From the NCBI GenBank assembly GCA_003650425.1, contig QMPP01000007.1, positions 1 through 36,902 of the forward strand: a stretch of DNA of 36,902 bases. Reading direction: 5' to 3'. The notes below the pieces were generated by a model. The model made no database searches. It saw nothing but the letters and a program-made list of their open reading frames with translations, and was not told the DNA's origin. Source of the stretch: Bacteroidota bacterium (lineage in GTDB: Bacteria > Bacteroidota > Bacteroidia > Bacteroidales > F082). Numbering within the stretch: position 1 is the first letter of the stretch; each line of letters starts with the position of its first letter. The position numbers and the translations under genes are program-made. Positions 8,274 through 16,817 of this stretch are shown here, piece after piece.

Positions 8274-9014
8274 ATGACTAAACTAACAGCCATTATAGTT
8301 GATGACGAGCAGGATTCCATCGATAACCTTGAATGGCTGATAAACAACGAACTCCCCGAAATCACCATTGCCGGCAAAGCGGTTAATGCCCAAAACGGGC
8401 TGGAAATGATTATTGATAAGGAGCCCGAAATAGTGTTTCTGGATATTCAGATGCCGGATAAAGATGGTTTTTGGCTGGTGGATAAACTGAGTAAACTGCA
8501 AACCGAGCCCTGCATCATTTTCGTTACCGCTTTCGATGAGTACGCCATCGAGGCCATTAAACATGCCGCTTTCGATTTTCTCACCAAGCCTGTTGACCCG
8601 GACATACTTAAAGAAACCATCGGCAGGTATCTTGCCAACCGGCACAAATACTCCCTTGCCGATAAGCTGGAAAGCCTGAATAGTTTTTTTAATCGCGGAA
8701 AAATAAAATTGAACAACTATAATGGATTTATTATTATTAAAACAGACGATATAATCTATTGTGAAGCGAATAGTAATTATTGTAAAATAATGTTAACTGA
8801 CGGCAGAAAAGAACTGCTGACCATGCAGCTTGGTCAGGTGGAGAAAAAGCTTGATAAAGAAAACTTCGTAAGAATTAACCGTTCGGCACTTGTCAATCTG
8901 GATTATGTTGACAGTTTTAACCGGAAAACTAAAACAGTAATGCTATCCGATGTGCTTCAAAAATATGAGTTTAAAGTTTCCTCAAAAGGGGTAAAGCGGC
9001 TGATGAACTTTTAA
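8274..9014 (+). CDS. LytTR-family response regulator
   Basis: A 246-aa regulator. The N-terminal receiver domain has the acidic patch IIVDDEQDS, the phospho-acceptor in IVFLDIQMPD (Asp57), and the conserved lysine in FLTKPVD (Lys105). From about residue 145 the C-terminal LytTR DNA-binding domain follows (DIIYCEANSNYCKIMLTDG, then FVRINRSALVNLDYV). It most likely receives phosphate from the LytS-type kinase at 5395 and regulates transcription. The pair is split by the toxin-antitoxin remnant. Target genes cannot be read from the sequence. Confidence 0.93.
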   Translation: MTKLTAIIVDDEQDSIDNLEWLINNELPEITIAGKAVNAQNGLEMIIDKEPEIVFLDIQMPDKDGFWLVDKLSKLQTEPCIIFVTAFDEYAIEAIKHAAFDFLTKPVDPDILKETIGRYLANRHKYSLADKLESLNSFFNRGKIKLNNYNGFIIIKTDDIIYCEANSNYCKIMLTDGRKELLTMQLGQVEKKLDKENFVRINRSALVNLDYVDSFNRKTKTVMLSDVLQKYEFKVSSKGVKRLMNF

Positions 9015-9082
9015 TTTGACAATTCTTACACTTTTCTTATGAAGTTGTTTATTGTAAGTTATTGTTTAAAACAATCATGGCA

Positions 9083-9257
9083 ACAAAAAAACTGCACCAA
9101 CTATTAAACCGGTACAGTCTATTAAACCGGTACAGTTTCATTAACCAAAAGAAATTACACTATATTAATACTGTTTTAAGTTACGTTAAACTTAATCCAA
9201 TTATCAATCAAATTAGTCAAAACATCAGGAGTTCGTGGAAATTCTTTTTTACAATTG
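9083..9257 (+). repeat. Long direct repeat, copy 2
   Basis: This is the second copy of the repeat at 5183-5340, in the same orientation. It carries an extra 18-base unit and a one-base deletion after the CAATCAAA segment. An ATG at 9077 opens a frame of 69 codons through it (MATKKLHQLLNRYS...). The corresponding frame in copy 1 lacks an ATG at that position. The two copies bracket the kinase, toxin-antitoxin relic and regulator. Confidence 0.85.
9101..9136 (+). repeat. 18-base tandem duplication inside repeat copy 2
   Basis: CTATTAAACCGGTACAGT occurs twice in immediate succession (9101-9118 and 9119-9136). Copy 1 has a single unit. The length is a multiple of three, so the frame is kept. Confidence 0.9.
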
Positions 9258-9277
9258 TCTATATAATTACAAACAAT

Positions 9278-9658
9278 TTATTTTGATTCGCGAATAAATC
9301 TCATGTATCTCCATTCTTGCTGGGCAGCGTTAATACCATGGCTTTCCAAATCATCGGGATTGCCATAAATATCATACCGGTTAGCAGGAGGTGCACTGTT
9401 GGTTCTTACCCAAAGATATTGGTCATCAATGCTCAGAATTTGATAATAGCTAACACCCACTTCCATTCCCAAATCGGCACCATTGGTGAGTTCAAGTACA
9501 TAAGCACCGGGGGTATCAACTCCGTTAATTTTAGTAACAAAAGTTAATGTGTCGTTTATATTATCAATGTGTTTAACACTCCTGCTGGCTTCGGGTGCTT
9601 CGTAACCCGTAGGGGATGGGTGAAATGATGCTTCCCTGAAAGAAGCACTATCCCCCGC
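9278..9658 (-). pseudogene. C-terminal remnant of a surface or carbohydrate-related protein
   Basis: On the minus strand a frame of about 126 codons runs from 9658 to the stop at 9278, preceded by a stop at 9659-9661. It has no ATG near its beginning. The translation (VTKINGVDTPGAYVLELTNG, then MEVGVSYYQILSIDDQYLWV, ending EWRYMRFIRESK) looks like the last beta-rich domain of a secreted Bacteroidota protein, with composition typical of PKD or SusE-like tails. The upstream part is gone. I do not recognise the parent gene. The position beside repeat copy 2 suggests a rearrangement truncated it. Confidence 0.55.
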
Positions 9659-9896
9659 TTAAGAAAATCACGTAATTTTATTTATTTACCATGCTGGTCA
9701 TATTTTTTAAAGATTCAAAATAGGAGATTTAACGTGATGTGTTTAACAGTAAAAACAATGAAAAACAACACTAATCGTTATTTTATATCAATAATTAGCA
9801 CCCGTTTTCCGGTTTTATCATGGTCATATTTATTTAAACTGAAAATAAATTAACAGGCAACATAGAAGGAGGGCTTTTATACGAAACCAATTAAAG
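9659..9896. other. Intergenic region upstream of the redox operon, with two similar motifs
   Basis: No gene is seen. The motif TGGTCATATTTTTTAAA at 9695-9711 recurs as TGGTCATATTTATTTAAA at 9821-9838. These may be regulator binding sites for the downstream operon, but similarity in such AT-rich sequence could be chance. Confidence 0.35.
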
Positions 9897-9904
9897 TAAT
9901 TTTG
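9897..9904 (+). promoter_or_regulatory. Putative -7 element of the 14-gene redox operon
   Basis: TAATTTTG matches TAnnTTTG and lies 40 bases before the ATG at 9945. No other -7 match was noticed in the tightly packed genes that follow, so this is the likely main promoter. Confidence 0.55.
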
Positions 9905-9944
9905 TCACCATAATTAGCTAATGATAAATTAAAAACATAGTATT

Positions 9945-10943
9945 ATGGACTTGTCAGTCAGTTACTTAGGTTTAAAAATCAAAAACCCGATCGTGGTTGG
10001 TAGTTCCGGTTTAACCGCATCGATTGAAAACCTGAAAAAAATGGAAAACAGCGGAGCTGGTGCTGTAGTTTTAAAATCCATCTTTGAAGAAGAAATTTTT
10101 TACGAATATAAAAGTATTCTTGAAAAAGAAAAAGAGGAAGACACCCCTAATTACGAGTATCTTGATTACTATGATTACAAAATCAAACAGGATAATGTAA
10201 AAAAGTATCTTGAACTAATTAAGAATGCGAAAAATGCTTTAAATATTCCGGTTATTGCAAGTTGCAACTGCGTTAGTTCTTGGGAATGGTGCTTTTTTGC
10301 CAAAAAGATTGAAGAGGCAGGTGCCGATGCTATTGAATTAAATATGTTTATACTTCCTTCGGATTTTACAAAAACCTGTGATGGAATTGAGAAAACATAT
10401 TTAAAACATATTGAAGCAATCAGAAAAGCGGTAAATATCCCGGTAGCTGTTAAACTTAGCTATTATTTTGCCGATTTGGCTGCTTTTGTAAAAAGAATAT
10501 CCGAAACTGGTGTAGATGGCGTGGTATTGTTCAACCGTTTCTTCCATCCTGATTTTGACATCGAAAACTTTCAAATTATTCCTTCCAACGTGTTAAGCCG
10601 TTCATCTGACCTCGCTATCTCGTTGCGTTGGATGTCAATTTTGTCAGGACGCCTTAGCAGTGACCTTATTGCTTCTACCGGTGTTCACGACGGCGCTTCG
10701 GTTATTAAAGAGATTTTAGCCGGTGCCGATGCGGTACAGGTGGTTTCAACACTTTATAAAAATGGAATCGAATCAATCGAGGATATGTTGGAAGAGGTGA
10801 AAACCTGGATGGAAAAACATGGCTTTAATAAAATTGATGACTTTAAAGGTAAAATGAGCCAGGTAAACAGCCCGAACCCTGCCGAGTACGAAAGAGTTCA
10901 GTTTATGCGCTACTTTGAAGATAAAAAATACAATCTCGGTTAA
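9945..10943 (+). CDS. Dihydroorotate dehydrogenase-like FMN protein
   Basis: A 332-aa TIM-barrel flavoprotein of the DHOD/PreA superfamily. MDLSVSYLGLKIKNPIVVGSSG is the family's N-terminal strand and substrate/FMN loop; IPVIASCNCVSSWEW (Cys107, Cys109), GADAIELNMF, IPVAVKLSYY, STGVHDGASVIKEILAGADAVQVVSTLY follow as FMN-contacting strands. The AIELN segment matches the usual asparagine-rich FMN site. It lacks the ferredoxin tail of PreA. It need not be the pyrimidine-pathway enzyme: it lies 17 bases before an Mrp-like membrane complex operon on the same strand, so it is probably co-transcribed and may be a redox partner of that complex. The true substrate is unknown. Confidence 0.8.
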   Translation: MDLSVSYLGLKIKNPIVVGSSGLTASIENLKKMENSGAGAVVLKSIFEEEIFYEYKSILEKEKEEDTPNYEYLDYYDYKIKQDNVKKYLELIKNAKNALNIPVIASCNCVSSWEWCFFAKKIEEAGADAIELNMFILPSDFTKTCDGIEKTYLKHIEAIRKAVNIPVAVKLSYYFADLAAFVKRISETGVDGVVLFNRFFHPDFDIENFQIIPSNVLSRSSDLAISLRWMSILSGRLSSDLIASTGVHDGASVIKEILAGADAVQVVSTLYKNGIESIEDMLEEVKTWMEKHGFNKIDDFKGKMSQVNSPNPAEYERVQFMRYFEDKKYNLG

Positions 10944-10960
10944 TTAAAATAATTACTTTT

Positions 10961-11473
10961 ATGCAAGCATTAACATTAAATCAAAAACTGGGAAGGTTTA
11001 TCGTAAATTGGGTATTCCTGATGTTGTTGTGGATTATGTTTACCAGTACGTTTGCTGCTCAGGAGTTGATAGTTGGTGGTTTACTTACCATGATTATCTC
11101 GCTGCTAAGCATTCGTCTGTTCACCTGCTGTGATTTATCATTACTTAGTCCTGTTAAGATATTTTGGATGGTATATTACTTTGGTGTATTTTTGGTAGCA
11201 CTTATTCAGGCAAACCTCGATGTTGCCCGCAGGGTAATATCCCCTTCGCTTCCCATTAACCCGGGTGTTGTTAAATTTAAAACCAAACTGAAAACCAATT
11301 ATTCAAAAATGGTTTTAGCCAACAGTATCACCCTGACTCCCGGAACGCTTACCATTGACGTTATAGACGATACCTTTTATATACACTGGATTGATGTGAA
11401 AACTACCGATCCGGAGAAAGCGTTCACGGAAATTGCCGAATCTTTTGAGAAAGTTTTATTAAAAATATTTTAA
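10961..11473 (+). CDS. MnhE/MrpE-like membrane subunit (MbxA-like)
   Basis: A 170-aa membrane protein of the Na+/H+ antiporter subunit E family. Hydrophobic helices fill residues 15 to 85 (WVFLMLLWIMFTSTF, ELIVGGLLTMIISLLSIRLF, IFWMVYYFGVFLVALIQ), followed by the diagnostic DVARRVISPSLPINPGVV and the cytoplasmic tail with ANSITLTPGTLTIDV. It is the first membrane subunit of the MBX-like complex and its stop overlaps the next start by one base. In MBH/MBX/Mrp systems this subunit supports the ion-translocating unit. Confidence 0.9.
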   Translation: MQALTLNQKLGRFIVNWVFLMLLWIMFTSTFAAQELIVGGLLTMIISLLSIRLFTCCDLSLLSPVKIFWMVYYFGVFLVALIQANLDVARRVISPSLPINPGVVKFKTKLKTNYSKMVLANSITLTPGTLTIDVIDDTFYIHWIDVKTTDPEKAFTEIAESFEKVLLKIF

Positions 11474-11733
11474 TGATGACATACATTATTTATATAGCAT
11501 TATCGCTCATGGCATTAGGTATGATTATGTCAGCCATACGATTCGTTAAAGGCCCTACCGCCGGCGACCGAGTTGTAGCGCTCGACACACTTACCACCAT
11601 CGGCGTATCAGCACTGGTGCTGCTTGCTTATGTATTTCAACGCTTTATTTACGTTGATGTAGCATTGGTTTACGCAGTACTCGGGTTTATAGGAGTAATT
11701 GTAATTGCCAGATATTTGGAGGGTGCACTATGA
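11473..11733 (+). CDS. MnhF/MrpF-like membrane subunit (MbxB-like)
   Basis: An 86-aa protein with three transmembrane helices. SAIRFVKGPTAGDRVVALDT is the family signature of Mrp subunit F, followed by two more helices ending in YLEGAL. It overlaps its neighbours at both ends (TAATG upstream, ATGA downstream), which indicates translational coupling within the complex operon. Confidence 0.92.
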   Translation: MMTYIIYIALSLMALGMIMSAIRFVKGPTAGDRVVALDTLTTIGVSALVLLAYVFQRFIYVDVALVYAVLGFIGVIVIARYLEGAL

Positions 11734-12095
11734 GTATTATGGAAATTATCGGCGGCATACTAATTATTATTGGTAGCATATTCCTGTTCCTCGGAGCCTT
11801 GGGAATTTACCGTATGCCCGACATTTATAATCGTCTTCAGGCAGGCACAAAAGCCACTACGCTTGGAGCAATGAGTTTAATTCTTGGTGTTGGTTTTCTG
11901 GAGCCTTCATGGATACTGAAAAGTTTGGTTTTAATCATTTTTATTGCTTTTTCCAACCCTATCAGTTCACATGCACTAGCACGGGCAACTTACCGTCGTG
12001 GTCATTATCCGCTTATTTTAAGCGATGATAAAGAAAATATGGATGCCTACCAGGAAGTAGTCCCTCACGAAAAAGAAAAGGAGGAAAAGGTATGA
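11730..12095 (+). CDS. MnhG/MrpG-like membrane subunit (MbxC-like)
   Basis: A 121-aa protein of the Mrp subunit G family. Three helices with the signature GALGIYRMPDIYNRLQAGTK and ISSHALARATYRRGH, followed by a charged cytoplasmic tail. The start overlaps the preceding stop by four bases and its own stop overlaps the next start by four. Confidence 0.92.
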   Translation: MSIMEIIGGILIIIGSIFLFLGALGIYRMPDIYNRLQAGTKATTLGAMSLILGVGFLEPSWILKSLVLIIFIAFSNPISSHALARATYRRGHYPLILSDDKENMDAYQEVVPHEKEKEEKV

Positions 12096-12376
12096 TAGCA
12101 TTAATTCTGATATTGGTTTTACTTGTGTTGATGATTGCTGCATCAGTTTACGCCGTTAGGCAAAAAGACTTGTTGTACGCCGTTATTGCTACGGGTATTA
12201 TTAGCCTTATACTGTCCATCTTGTTTTACCTGCTTCAGGCACCCGATGTGGCGCTTACCGAAGCAGCTATCGGGGTGGCCTTAACAACCATTATTTTTGT
12301 TATTACCATTCGTAATACCGAAAGAATGGAAGTTGAAAATGATAAAAAGAATAACACTAAATCAGCGGCGAAATGA
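12092..12376 (+). CDS. Mrp/MbxD-like small membrane subunit (DUF4040)
   Basis: A 94-aa, three-helix protein with QKDLLYAVIATGIISLILSI and LLQAPDVALTEAAIGVALTT. These are hallmarks of the DUF4040 segment that is the C-terminal part of MrpA in antiporters and a separate gene (MbhD/MbxD) in the complex I-like relatives. Being separate from a large MrpA favours the MBH/MBX type over a classical Mrp antiporter. Four-base overlaps occur on both sides. Confidence 0.88.
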   Translation: MIALILILVLLVLMIAASVYAVRQKDLLYAVIATGIISLILSILFYLLQAPDVALTEAAIGVALTTIIFVITIRNTERMEVENDKKNNTKSAAK

Positions 12377-13095
12377 AAAAGATACTAGTATTATTGTTGC
12401 TGGCTGTTGTTGGGTTTTATTTGGCCGGAACCTTTTTTGATATCGGTTTTGGAAACTCTCATTTTGTAAAAAATGATGCCATAAAACCCGTTAAAGATAT
12501 CTATCTGCAACAAACAGTTCAAGAGTTAAAAGTTTCCAATGCGGTTACCAGCATTGTGGTTAACTTTAGAGGATTTGATACATTGGGAGAGGTTACGGTT
12601 CTGTTTCTTTCGGTAACTGCACTCGGTAGTATTTTATATAAGAAAAGACACCACGTGGGTGAGCGTTCGGTATTGTTTTCGGCTAGTAGTATTGTTACTT
12701 CCGGCTCAAAACTATTGTTCCCTGCCATTGTTTTGCTTGGTGCTTACGTATTTATCCACGGTCACTTGTCTCCCGGCGGAGGATTTCAGGGTGGAGTTAT
12801 TATAGCCACCGGATTCTTGCTGATGCTGCTGGCTTACGAAAACTACTCGGTTAGCCACAACGGACTTTCCATTGTTGAATCGTTGGCAGGTATCACCTTT
12901 GTCGGTGTTGGCTTATTGGGATTTATGAATGGCGGAACTTTCCTTCAAAACTTCCTTCCCACAGGCGAGTTAAACAATTTGTTTAGTGGTGGTATTATTC
13001 CCATTATTTATATTGCTGTAGGGTTTAAAGTGGCCGCCGAGCTTACCGGTGTTATTTATACCGTATTAAACGAGAAAGGAGAGCAAAATGGATAG
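12373..13095 (+). CDS. Fused MbxE/MnhB-like membrane subunit
   Basis: A 240-aa protein that joins two units often separate in archaeal MBH. Residues 1 to about 90 carry the MbhE-like region (AVTSIVVNFRGFDTLGEVTV and the following helix). From about residue 100 is an MnhB domain, with VFIHGHLSPGGGFQGGVIIA as its signature, and helices to the end. It sits in the ion-translocating half of the complex. Its end overlaps the next start by eight bases. Confidence 0.88.
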   Translation: MKKILVLLLLAVVGFYLAGTFFDIGFGNSHFVKNDAIKPVKDIYLQQTVQELKVSNAVTSIVVNFRGFDTLGEVTVLFLSVTALGSILYKKRHHVGERSVLFSASSIVTSGSKLLFPAIVLLGAYVFIHGHLSPGGGFQGGVIIATGFLLMLLAYENYSVSHNGLSIVESLAGITFVGVGLLGFMNGGTFLQNFLPTGELNNLFSGGIIPIIYIAVGFKVAAELTGVIYTVLNEKGEQNG

Positions 13096-13459
13096 TGCCT
13101 ATTTTCAATATTTAAATTATGCCATTTACGGCACAGCAGTACTGGTTATGTTAACCGGACTGTATGCTGCCCTGGTTAAAAAGTCGTTGCTGAAAATTGT
13201 TATCGGTCTTTCAATTGTCGATTCGGGGTTAAACTTGTTAATCGTTACGTTAGGCTATTTAAAAGGCGGTACAGCTCCTATTTTTTCTTCGGGTTATAAT
13301 GGCACGCAAACAATGGTTGACCCCATTCCGCAGGCATTGGTTCTTACAGCCATTGTTATTGGGTTTGGTGTTACTGCTGTTGCCCTTTCGCTCGTAATCC
13401 GTCTTTGGAGACATCATCATACATTATATATTGACGAAATAAAGAATTTAAAATGGTAG
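13088..13459 (+). CDS. MnhC/NuoK-like membrane subunit (MbxG-like)
   Basis: A 123-aa protein with three transmembrane helices of the MrpC/NuoK family (KIVIGLSIVDSGLNLLIVTLG, PIPQALVLTAIVIGFGVTAV). Acidic residues inside the helices are kept, as in proton-pathway subunits of complex I. It overlaps the preceding and following genes by eight and seven bases. Confidence 0.92.
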   Translation: MDSAYFQYLNYAIYGTAVLVMLTGLYAALVKKSLLKIVIGLSIVDSGLNLLIVTLGYLKGGTAPIFSSGYNGTQTMVDPIPQALVLTAIVIGFGVTAVALSLVIRLWRHHHTLYIDEIKNLKW

Positions 13460-14940
13460 GAACTCCGGTTTTATTTATAGCAATTCCCCTCTTGGCGGCC
13501 TTTTTAATACCGCTGATTGGGATGGTTTGGAAAGAGTCGGTTAGGATTATACCCGGACTGGTTCTTGCTTACCTATTAGTATTGGCCATCAATCTTTTGA
13601 GCTATGTTACAGTTAATGGACCTATTGTTGAGGTAATTGCCGGATGGGCACCTCCCATAGGAATTAACCTTGTATTCAACGCCTTCTCGGGATTTTTGGT
13701 TACGATTATGGTTTTTATGGGTCTTTTGGTGTGGCTTTACAGCTATCGCTTTAAAAGTAACGTGGAATATGAAGCTGCCCGTAAATATTTCCTTTTATTA
13801 ATGATGCTTATTACCGGTTCGGTAGGCATCGTTTTAACAGGTGATATTTTTAACATGTTCGTGTTTATCGAAATTACGAGTATTTCGGGATATGCTTTAA
13901 CAGCCTTTTATACCGGCCGCGATAGTGCCGAAGCTTCCTTTAAATATTTAATGATGGGTTCCATCGCATCGGTTATGCTGTTGCTGGCCATCATGATTAT
14001 TTATTCACAATTGGGAACGCTTAACATGGCCGACGTTGCATCGAAAATGCATTTGATGGATCCCAAGTTAAAAGCAGTATCATTTATACTGTTTGTTATT
14101 GCTTTGGGCATTGAAGCAGAGGTTTTCCCGCTGAACGGATGGGCACCTGATGCTTATGCAGAAGCGCCCGGCCCGGTAGGTGCTGCTTTTTCAGGGATTG
14201 TTGTTAAAGCAGGTGTTTATGCCCTGATTCGTTATACCTACACTATTTTCGACTTGTCAGGCGCTTTCAACCTGTTAATCATTATTGGATTAATTACGCT
14301 GGTTGTTGCCGAGGTGGCTGCTATTCGTCAGGAAAAACTGAAACGGATGCTTGCTTACTCTTCTATTGGACAAATGGGGTTGGTGTTGGTTTCGTTTGGT
14401 ATTGGTACCAAGGAAGGTGTTTTTGCCGCCCTGTTTATTATGCTAAACCACGCCATCATTAAACCATTACTCTTCTTTAGCGGAAGTTACCTGGTTTATC
14501 ATTCCAAGAAAAAAATGATTTCGGATGTTGACGGTATAGGCAAACTTGCTCCGTTAACCTCCATCTTATTTACCTTAGGTGCTTTTGCCATCGTGGGACT
14601 TCCTCCGTTTGCAGGATTCTGGAGTAAGTTATCGTTTTTAATGGCCGCTGCCGACAGCAACATGCTGCTGGTTATCGGTCTTATTCTTTCGGTAAGTGTG
14701 GTTGAACTTGTATATTATATGCGTGTTGTTAATAGAATATTCTTCTTTAAACGAACAACAAGTTTATTGACAAGACGACCCACTTTTAATGCTTACGTGG
14801 TTATGATTATTTTAGGTTTGATGATTCTGGTTATCGGTTTTTACCCCGATAGCGTTTCAATGTATCTGCATAATGCCGCCAACAGCTTATTCGATAAGTC
14901 TCAGTATATTCATAGTGTGTTAACTGCAACAATACAATAG
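13453..14940 (+). CDS. Antiporter-like proton pump subunit, MnhD/NuoN-like (MbxH-like)
   Basis: A 495-aa polytopic membrane protein of the proton-translocating NuoL/M/N family. Key features are MFVFIEITSISGYALTAF with the conserved glutamate in helix 5, the broken-helix region (EVFPLNGWAPDAYAEAPGPV) and KRMLAYSSIGQMGLVLVSFG. It is the first of two large pump-type subunits here. Two such genes in a row match the MBX arrangement (H and H') and not MBH, which has one. Confidence 0.93.
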   Translation: MVGTPVLFIAIPLLAAFLIPLIGMVWKESVRIIPGLVLAYLLVLAINLLSYVTVNGPIVEVIAGWAPPIGINLVFNAFSGFLVTIMVFMGLLVWLYSYRFKSNVEYEAARKYFLLLMMLITGSVGIVLTGDIFNMFVFIEITSISGYALTAFYTGRDSAEASFKYLMMGSIASVMLLLAIMIIYSQLGTLNMADVASKMHLMDPKLKAVSFILFVIALGIEAEVFPLNGWAPDAYAEAPGPVGAAFSGIVVKAGVYALIRYTYTIFDLSGAFNLLIIIGLITLVVAEVAAIRQEKLKRMLAYSSIGQMGLVLVSFGIGTKEGVFAALFIMLNHAIIKPLLFFSGSYLVYHSKKKMISDVDGIGKLAPLTSILFTLGAFAIVGLPPFAGFWSKLSFLMAAADSNMLLVIGLILSVSVVELVYYMRVVNRIFFFKRTTSLLTRRPTFNAYVVMIILGLMILVIGFYPDSVSMYLHNAANSLFDKSQYIHSVLTATIQ

Positions 14941-14952
14941 GAGAACAAAGAA

Positions 14953-16803
14953 ATGGATATGTTAACATTAATATTATTATTATTTTTAGGTGGGGCTATC
15001 GTTACCTGGTTAGGTAATAAATTAAGCCCTGTCGTTGGCGACCTGCTGTTTTTGGCTACCATTATTATTCCTGCCGGGATGTTCTTTACAGGCGTTACGG
15101 TTGGCGAAGTAACACATTTGCATGCACTTGGCCTTACCCTTACCTGGGGCTTAACTCCATTGAGCTACTTGTTCTCAATGATTGTGGTTGGTCTTGGTAT
15201 CCTCCTGGCTATTTATGCTGTACCTTTTATGAAAGGGAAACAAAAAACAGGAGCGTTTTATTTTAACTTTACCCTGTCGGTGATGTCGATGCTGGGAATT
15301 CTCGTAAGTAAAGATTGGGTATCCTTCTTTATCTTTTGGGAAATTATGACATGGTCATCATACCTGATGGTAGTACTTAATGGTAAAGATGTACAGCGAG
15401 TTGGAATAAAATATTTTGTTTTTTCAGCCATTGGCGCTTATGCTATGTTAATGGCCATGGTGATAATGAACAGTCAGTTGGGCAGCTTTTTGTTGGCCGA
15501 CACGTTCAATAATTTCCAACATTTAACCACGGGAAATCAAATATTGATACCTATTCTTTTATTGGTAGCCTTTGGTGTTAAAAGTGCCATGATGCCACTA
15601 CATGTTTGGGCTCCTGATGCATATAGTAATGCCCCCATGGCCTATACCGGACTTTTTTCGGGTGCTCTCTCCAAGATGGGTATTTACGGAATGGTACTGG
15701 TTATGGTTACCATGATTAATCAACTGCCGGAAGGTACTTTGATTAGAGATATCATTGCCTGGATAGGTGGCTTTACCGCTGCAGCAGCAACTTTGTGGGC
15801 TATTACCCAAGATGACGGTAAAAAATTGCTTGCATGGTCTTCGGTTGGGCAGATGGGTTACATTATTGTAGGGGTTGCCATTGGTACCCCGCTGGCTATG
15901 CTGGCTGCGATGTTCCTTGTTGTTGTTCACGCCATGTTTAAAGGTAGTTTGTTTATGGTGGTCGGTGCTATCGAAAAGCAAACCGGCACTACTAACTTTA
16001 CCGAAATAAACGGGTTAATTAGAAAAATGCCCTGGACTTTTATTTCAGCGTTGATTTCTGTTATCGCCTTGGCAGGTATTCCTCCATTGGCCGGATTTGT
16101 TTCTAAATGGATGCTGTACGAGGCACTGATTCAAAACAACAATTACATTTTGGTTATTTTGTTGTTTTTTGCATCCACGGCAGGTTTCCTTTATTGTTAC
16201 AAATTTCTACACGGCTATTTTCTGGGTCAGGAAGAACCCGAATGGGCTCATGTAAAAGAAGCACCCGTAGCCATGGTTATTCCTATGGTGTTGTTAGCAT
16301 TGGGGAACTTTGTTTTAGGAACATTCCCACAGCTTATATTTAAACCCATTGATGCAGCCATGCAGTTCGCAGGTTACGATGCTACCGGTGGTCGCTTGTG
16401 GGGCGAATCGGTTTTGTTTACCGAGTGGGGTGATGTGGTTACTTTACAACCAATACTGTACGCGGTATTAGCTGTTTTTGTATTCTTTGCACTTTTCTTG
16501 TGGTTTAAAGGAACAAAAGGAACCCGTTACGTATCTACAAAAGATATTAGTACCTCGGGGGAGCTTCCAAAAGAGTGGGAAAACCTTACCTTTAAGGTTA
16601 ACTTTATGCAACCTTTCGAGCGTGCTATCGAACCGTTTCTGAAACGACAAATCGATAAATATTATACGGCCTTTGGTAACGGAATGGAAGCCCTGTTTGA
16701 ATTTACCAGACGTATTCATACCGGAAATGGTCAAACTTATGCTATTTATGCTATACTGTTTTTAGCATTACTGTTGCTGTTCAGAGTTAATTTGTTCGGA
16801 TAA
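14953..16803 (+). CDS. Second antiporter-like proton pump subunit (MbxH'-like)
   Basis: A 616-aa member of the NuoL/M/N family. It has FFIFWEIMTWSSYLMVVL with the conserved Glu, MMPLHVWAPDAYSNAPMAYT, LLAWSSVGQMGYIIVGVAIG and a C-terminal extension with soluble stretches and a last helix (AIYAILFLALLLLFRV). It is longer than the first pump subunit and placed next to the NuoH-like gene, as expected for the subunit closest to the membrane arm/peripheral arm junction. Two pumps suggest a higher ion yield per electron pair than in MBH; that is known from archaeal MBS and inferred here. Confidence 0.92.
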   Translation: MDMLTLILLLFLGGAIVTWLGNKLSPVVGDLLFLATIIIPAGMFFTGVTVGEVTHLHALGLTLTWGLTPLSYLFSMIVVGLGILLAIYAVPFMKGKQKTGAFYFNFTLSVMSMLGILVSKDWVSFFIFWEIMTWSSYLMVVLNGKDVQRVGIKYFVFSAIGAYAMLMAMVIMNSQLGSFLLADTFNNFQHLTTGNQILIPILLLVAFGVKSAMMPLHVWAPDAYSNAPMAYTGLFSGALSKMGIYGMVLVMVTMINQLPEGTLIRDIIAWIGGFTAAAATLWAITQDDGKKLLAWSSVGQMGYIIVGVAIGTPLAMLAAMFLVVVHAMFKGSLFMVVGAIEKQTGTTNFTEINGLIRKMPWTFISALISVIALAGIPPLAGFVSKWMLYEALIQNNNYILVILLFFASTAGFLYCYKFLHGYFLGQEEPEWAHVKEAPVAMVIPMVLLALGNFVLGTFPQLIFKPIDAAMQFAGYDATGGRLWGESVLFTEWGDVVTLQPILYAVLAVFVFFALFLWFKGTKGTRYVSTKDISTSGELPKEWENLTFKVNFMQPFERAIEPFLKRQIDKYYTAFGNGMEALFEFTRRIHTGNGQTYAIYAILFLALLLLFRVNLFG

Positions 16804-16817
16804 AAAATTATAGACAA

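Noticed and set aside
5183-9257. Composite transposon or insertion sequence bounded by the repeats
   Set aside because: No transposase or recombinase gene is present and the repeat copies show no terminal inverted repeats.
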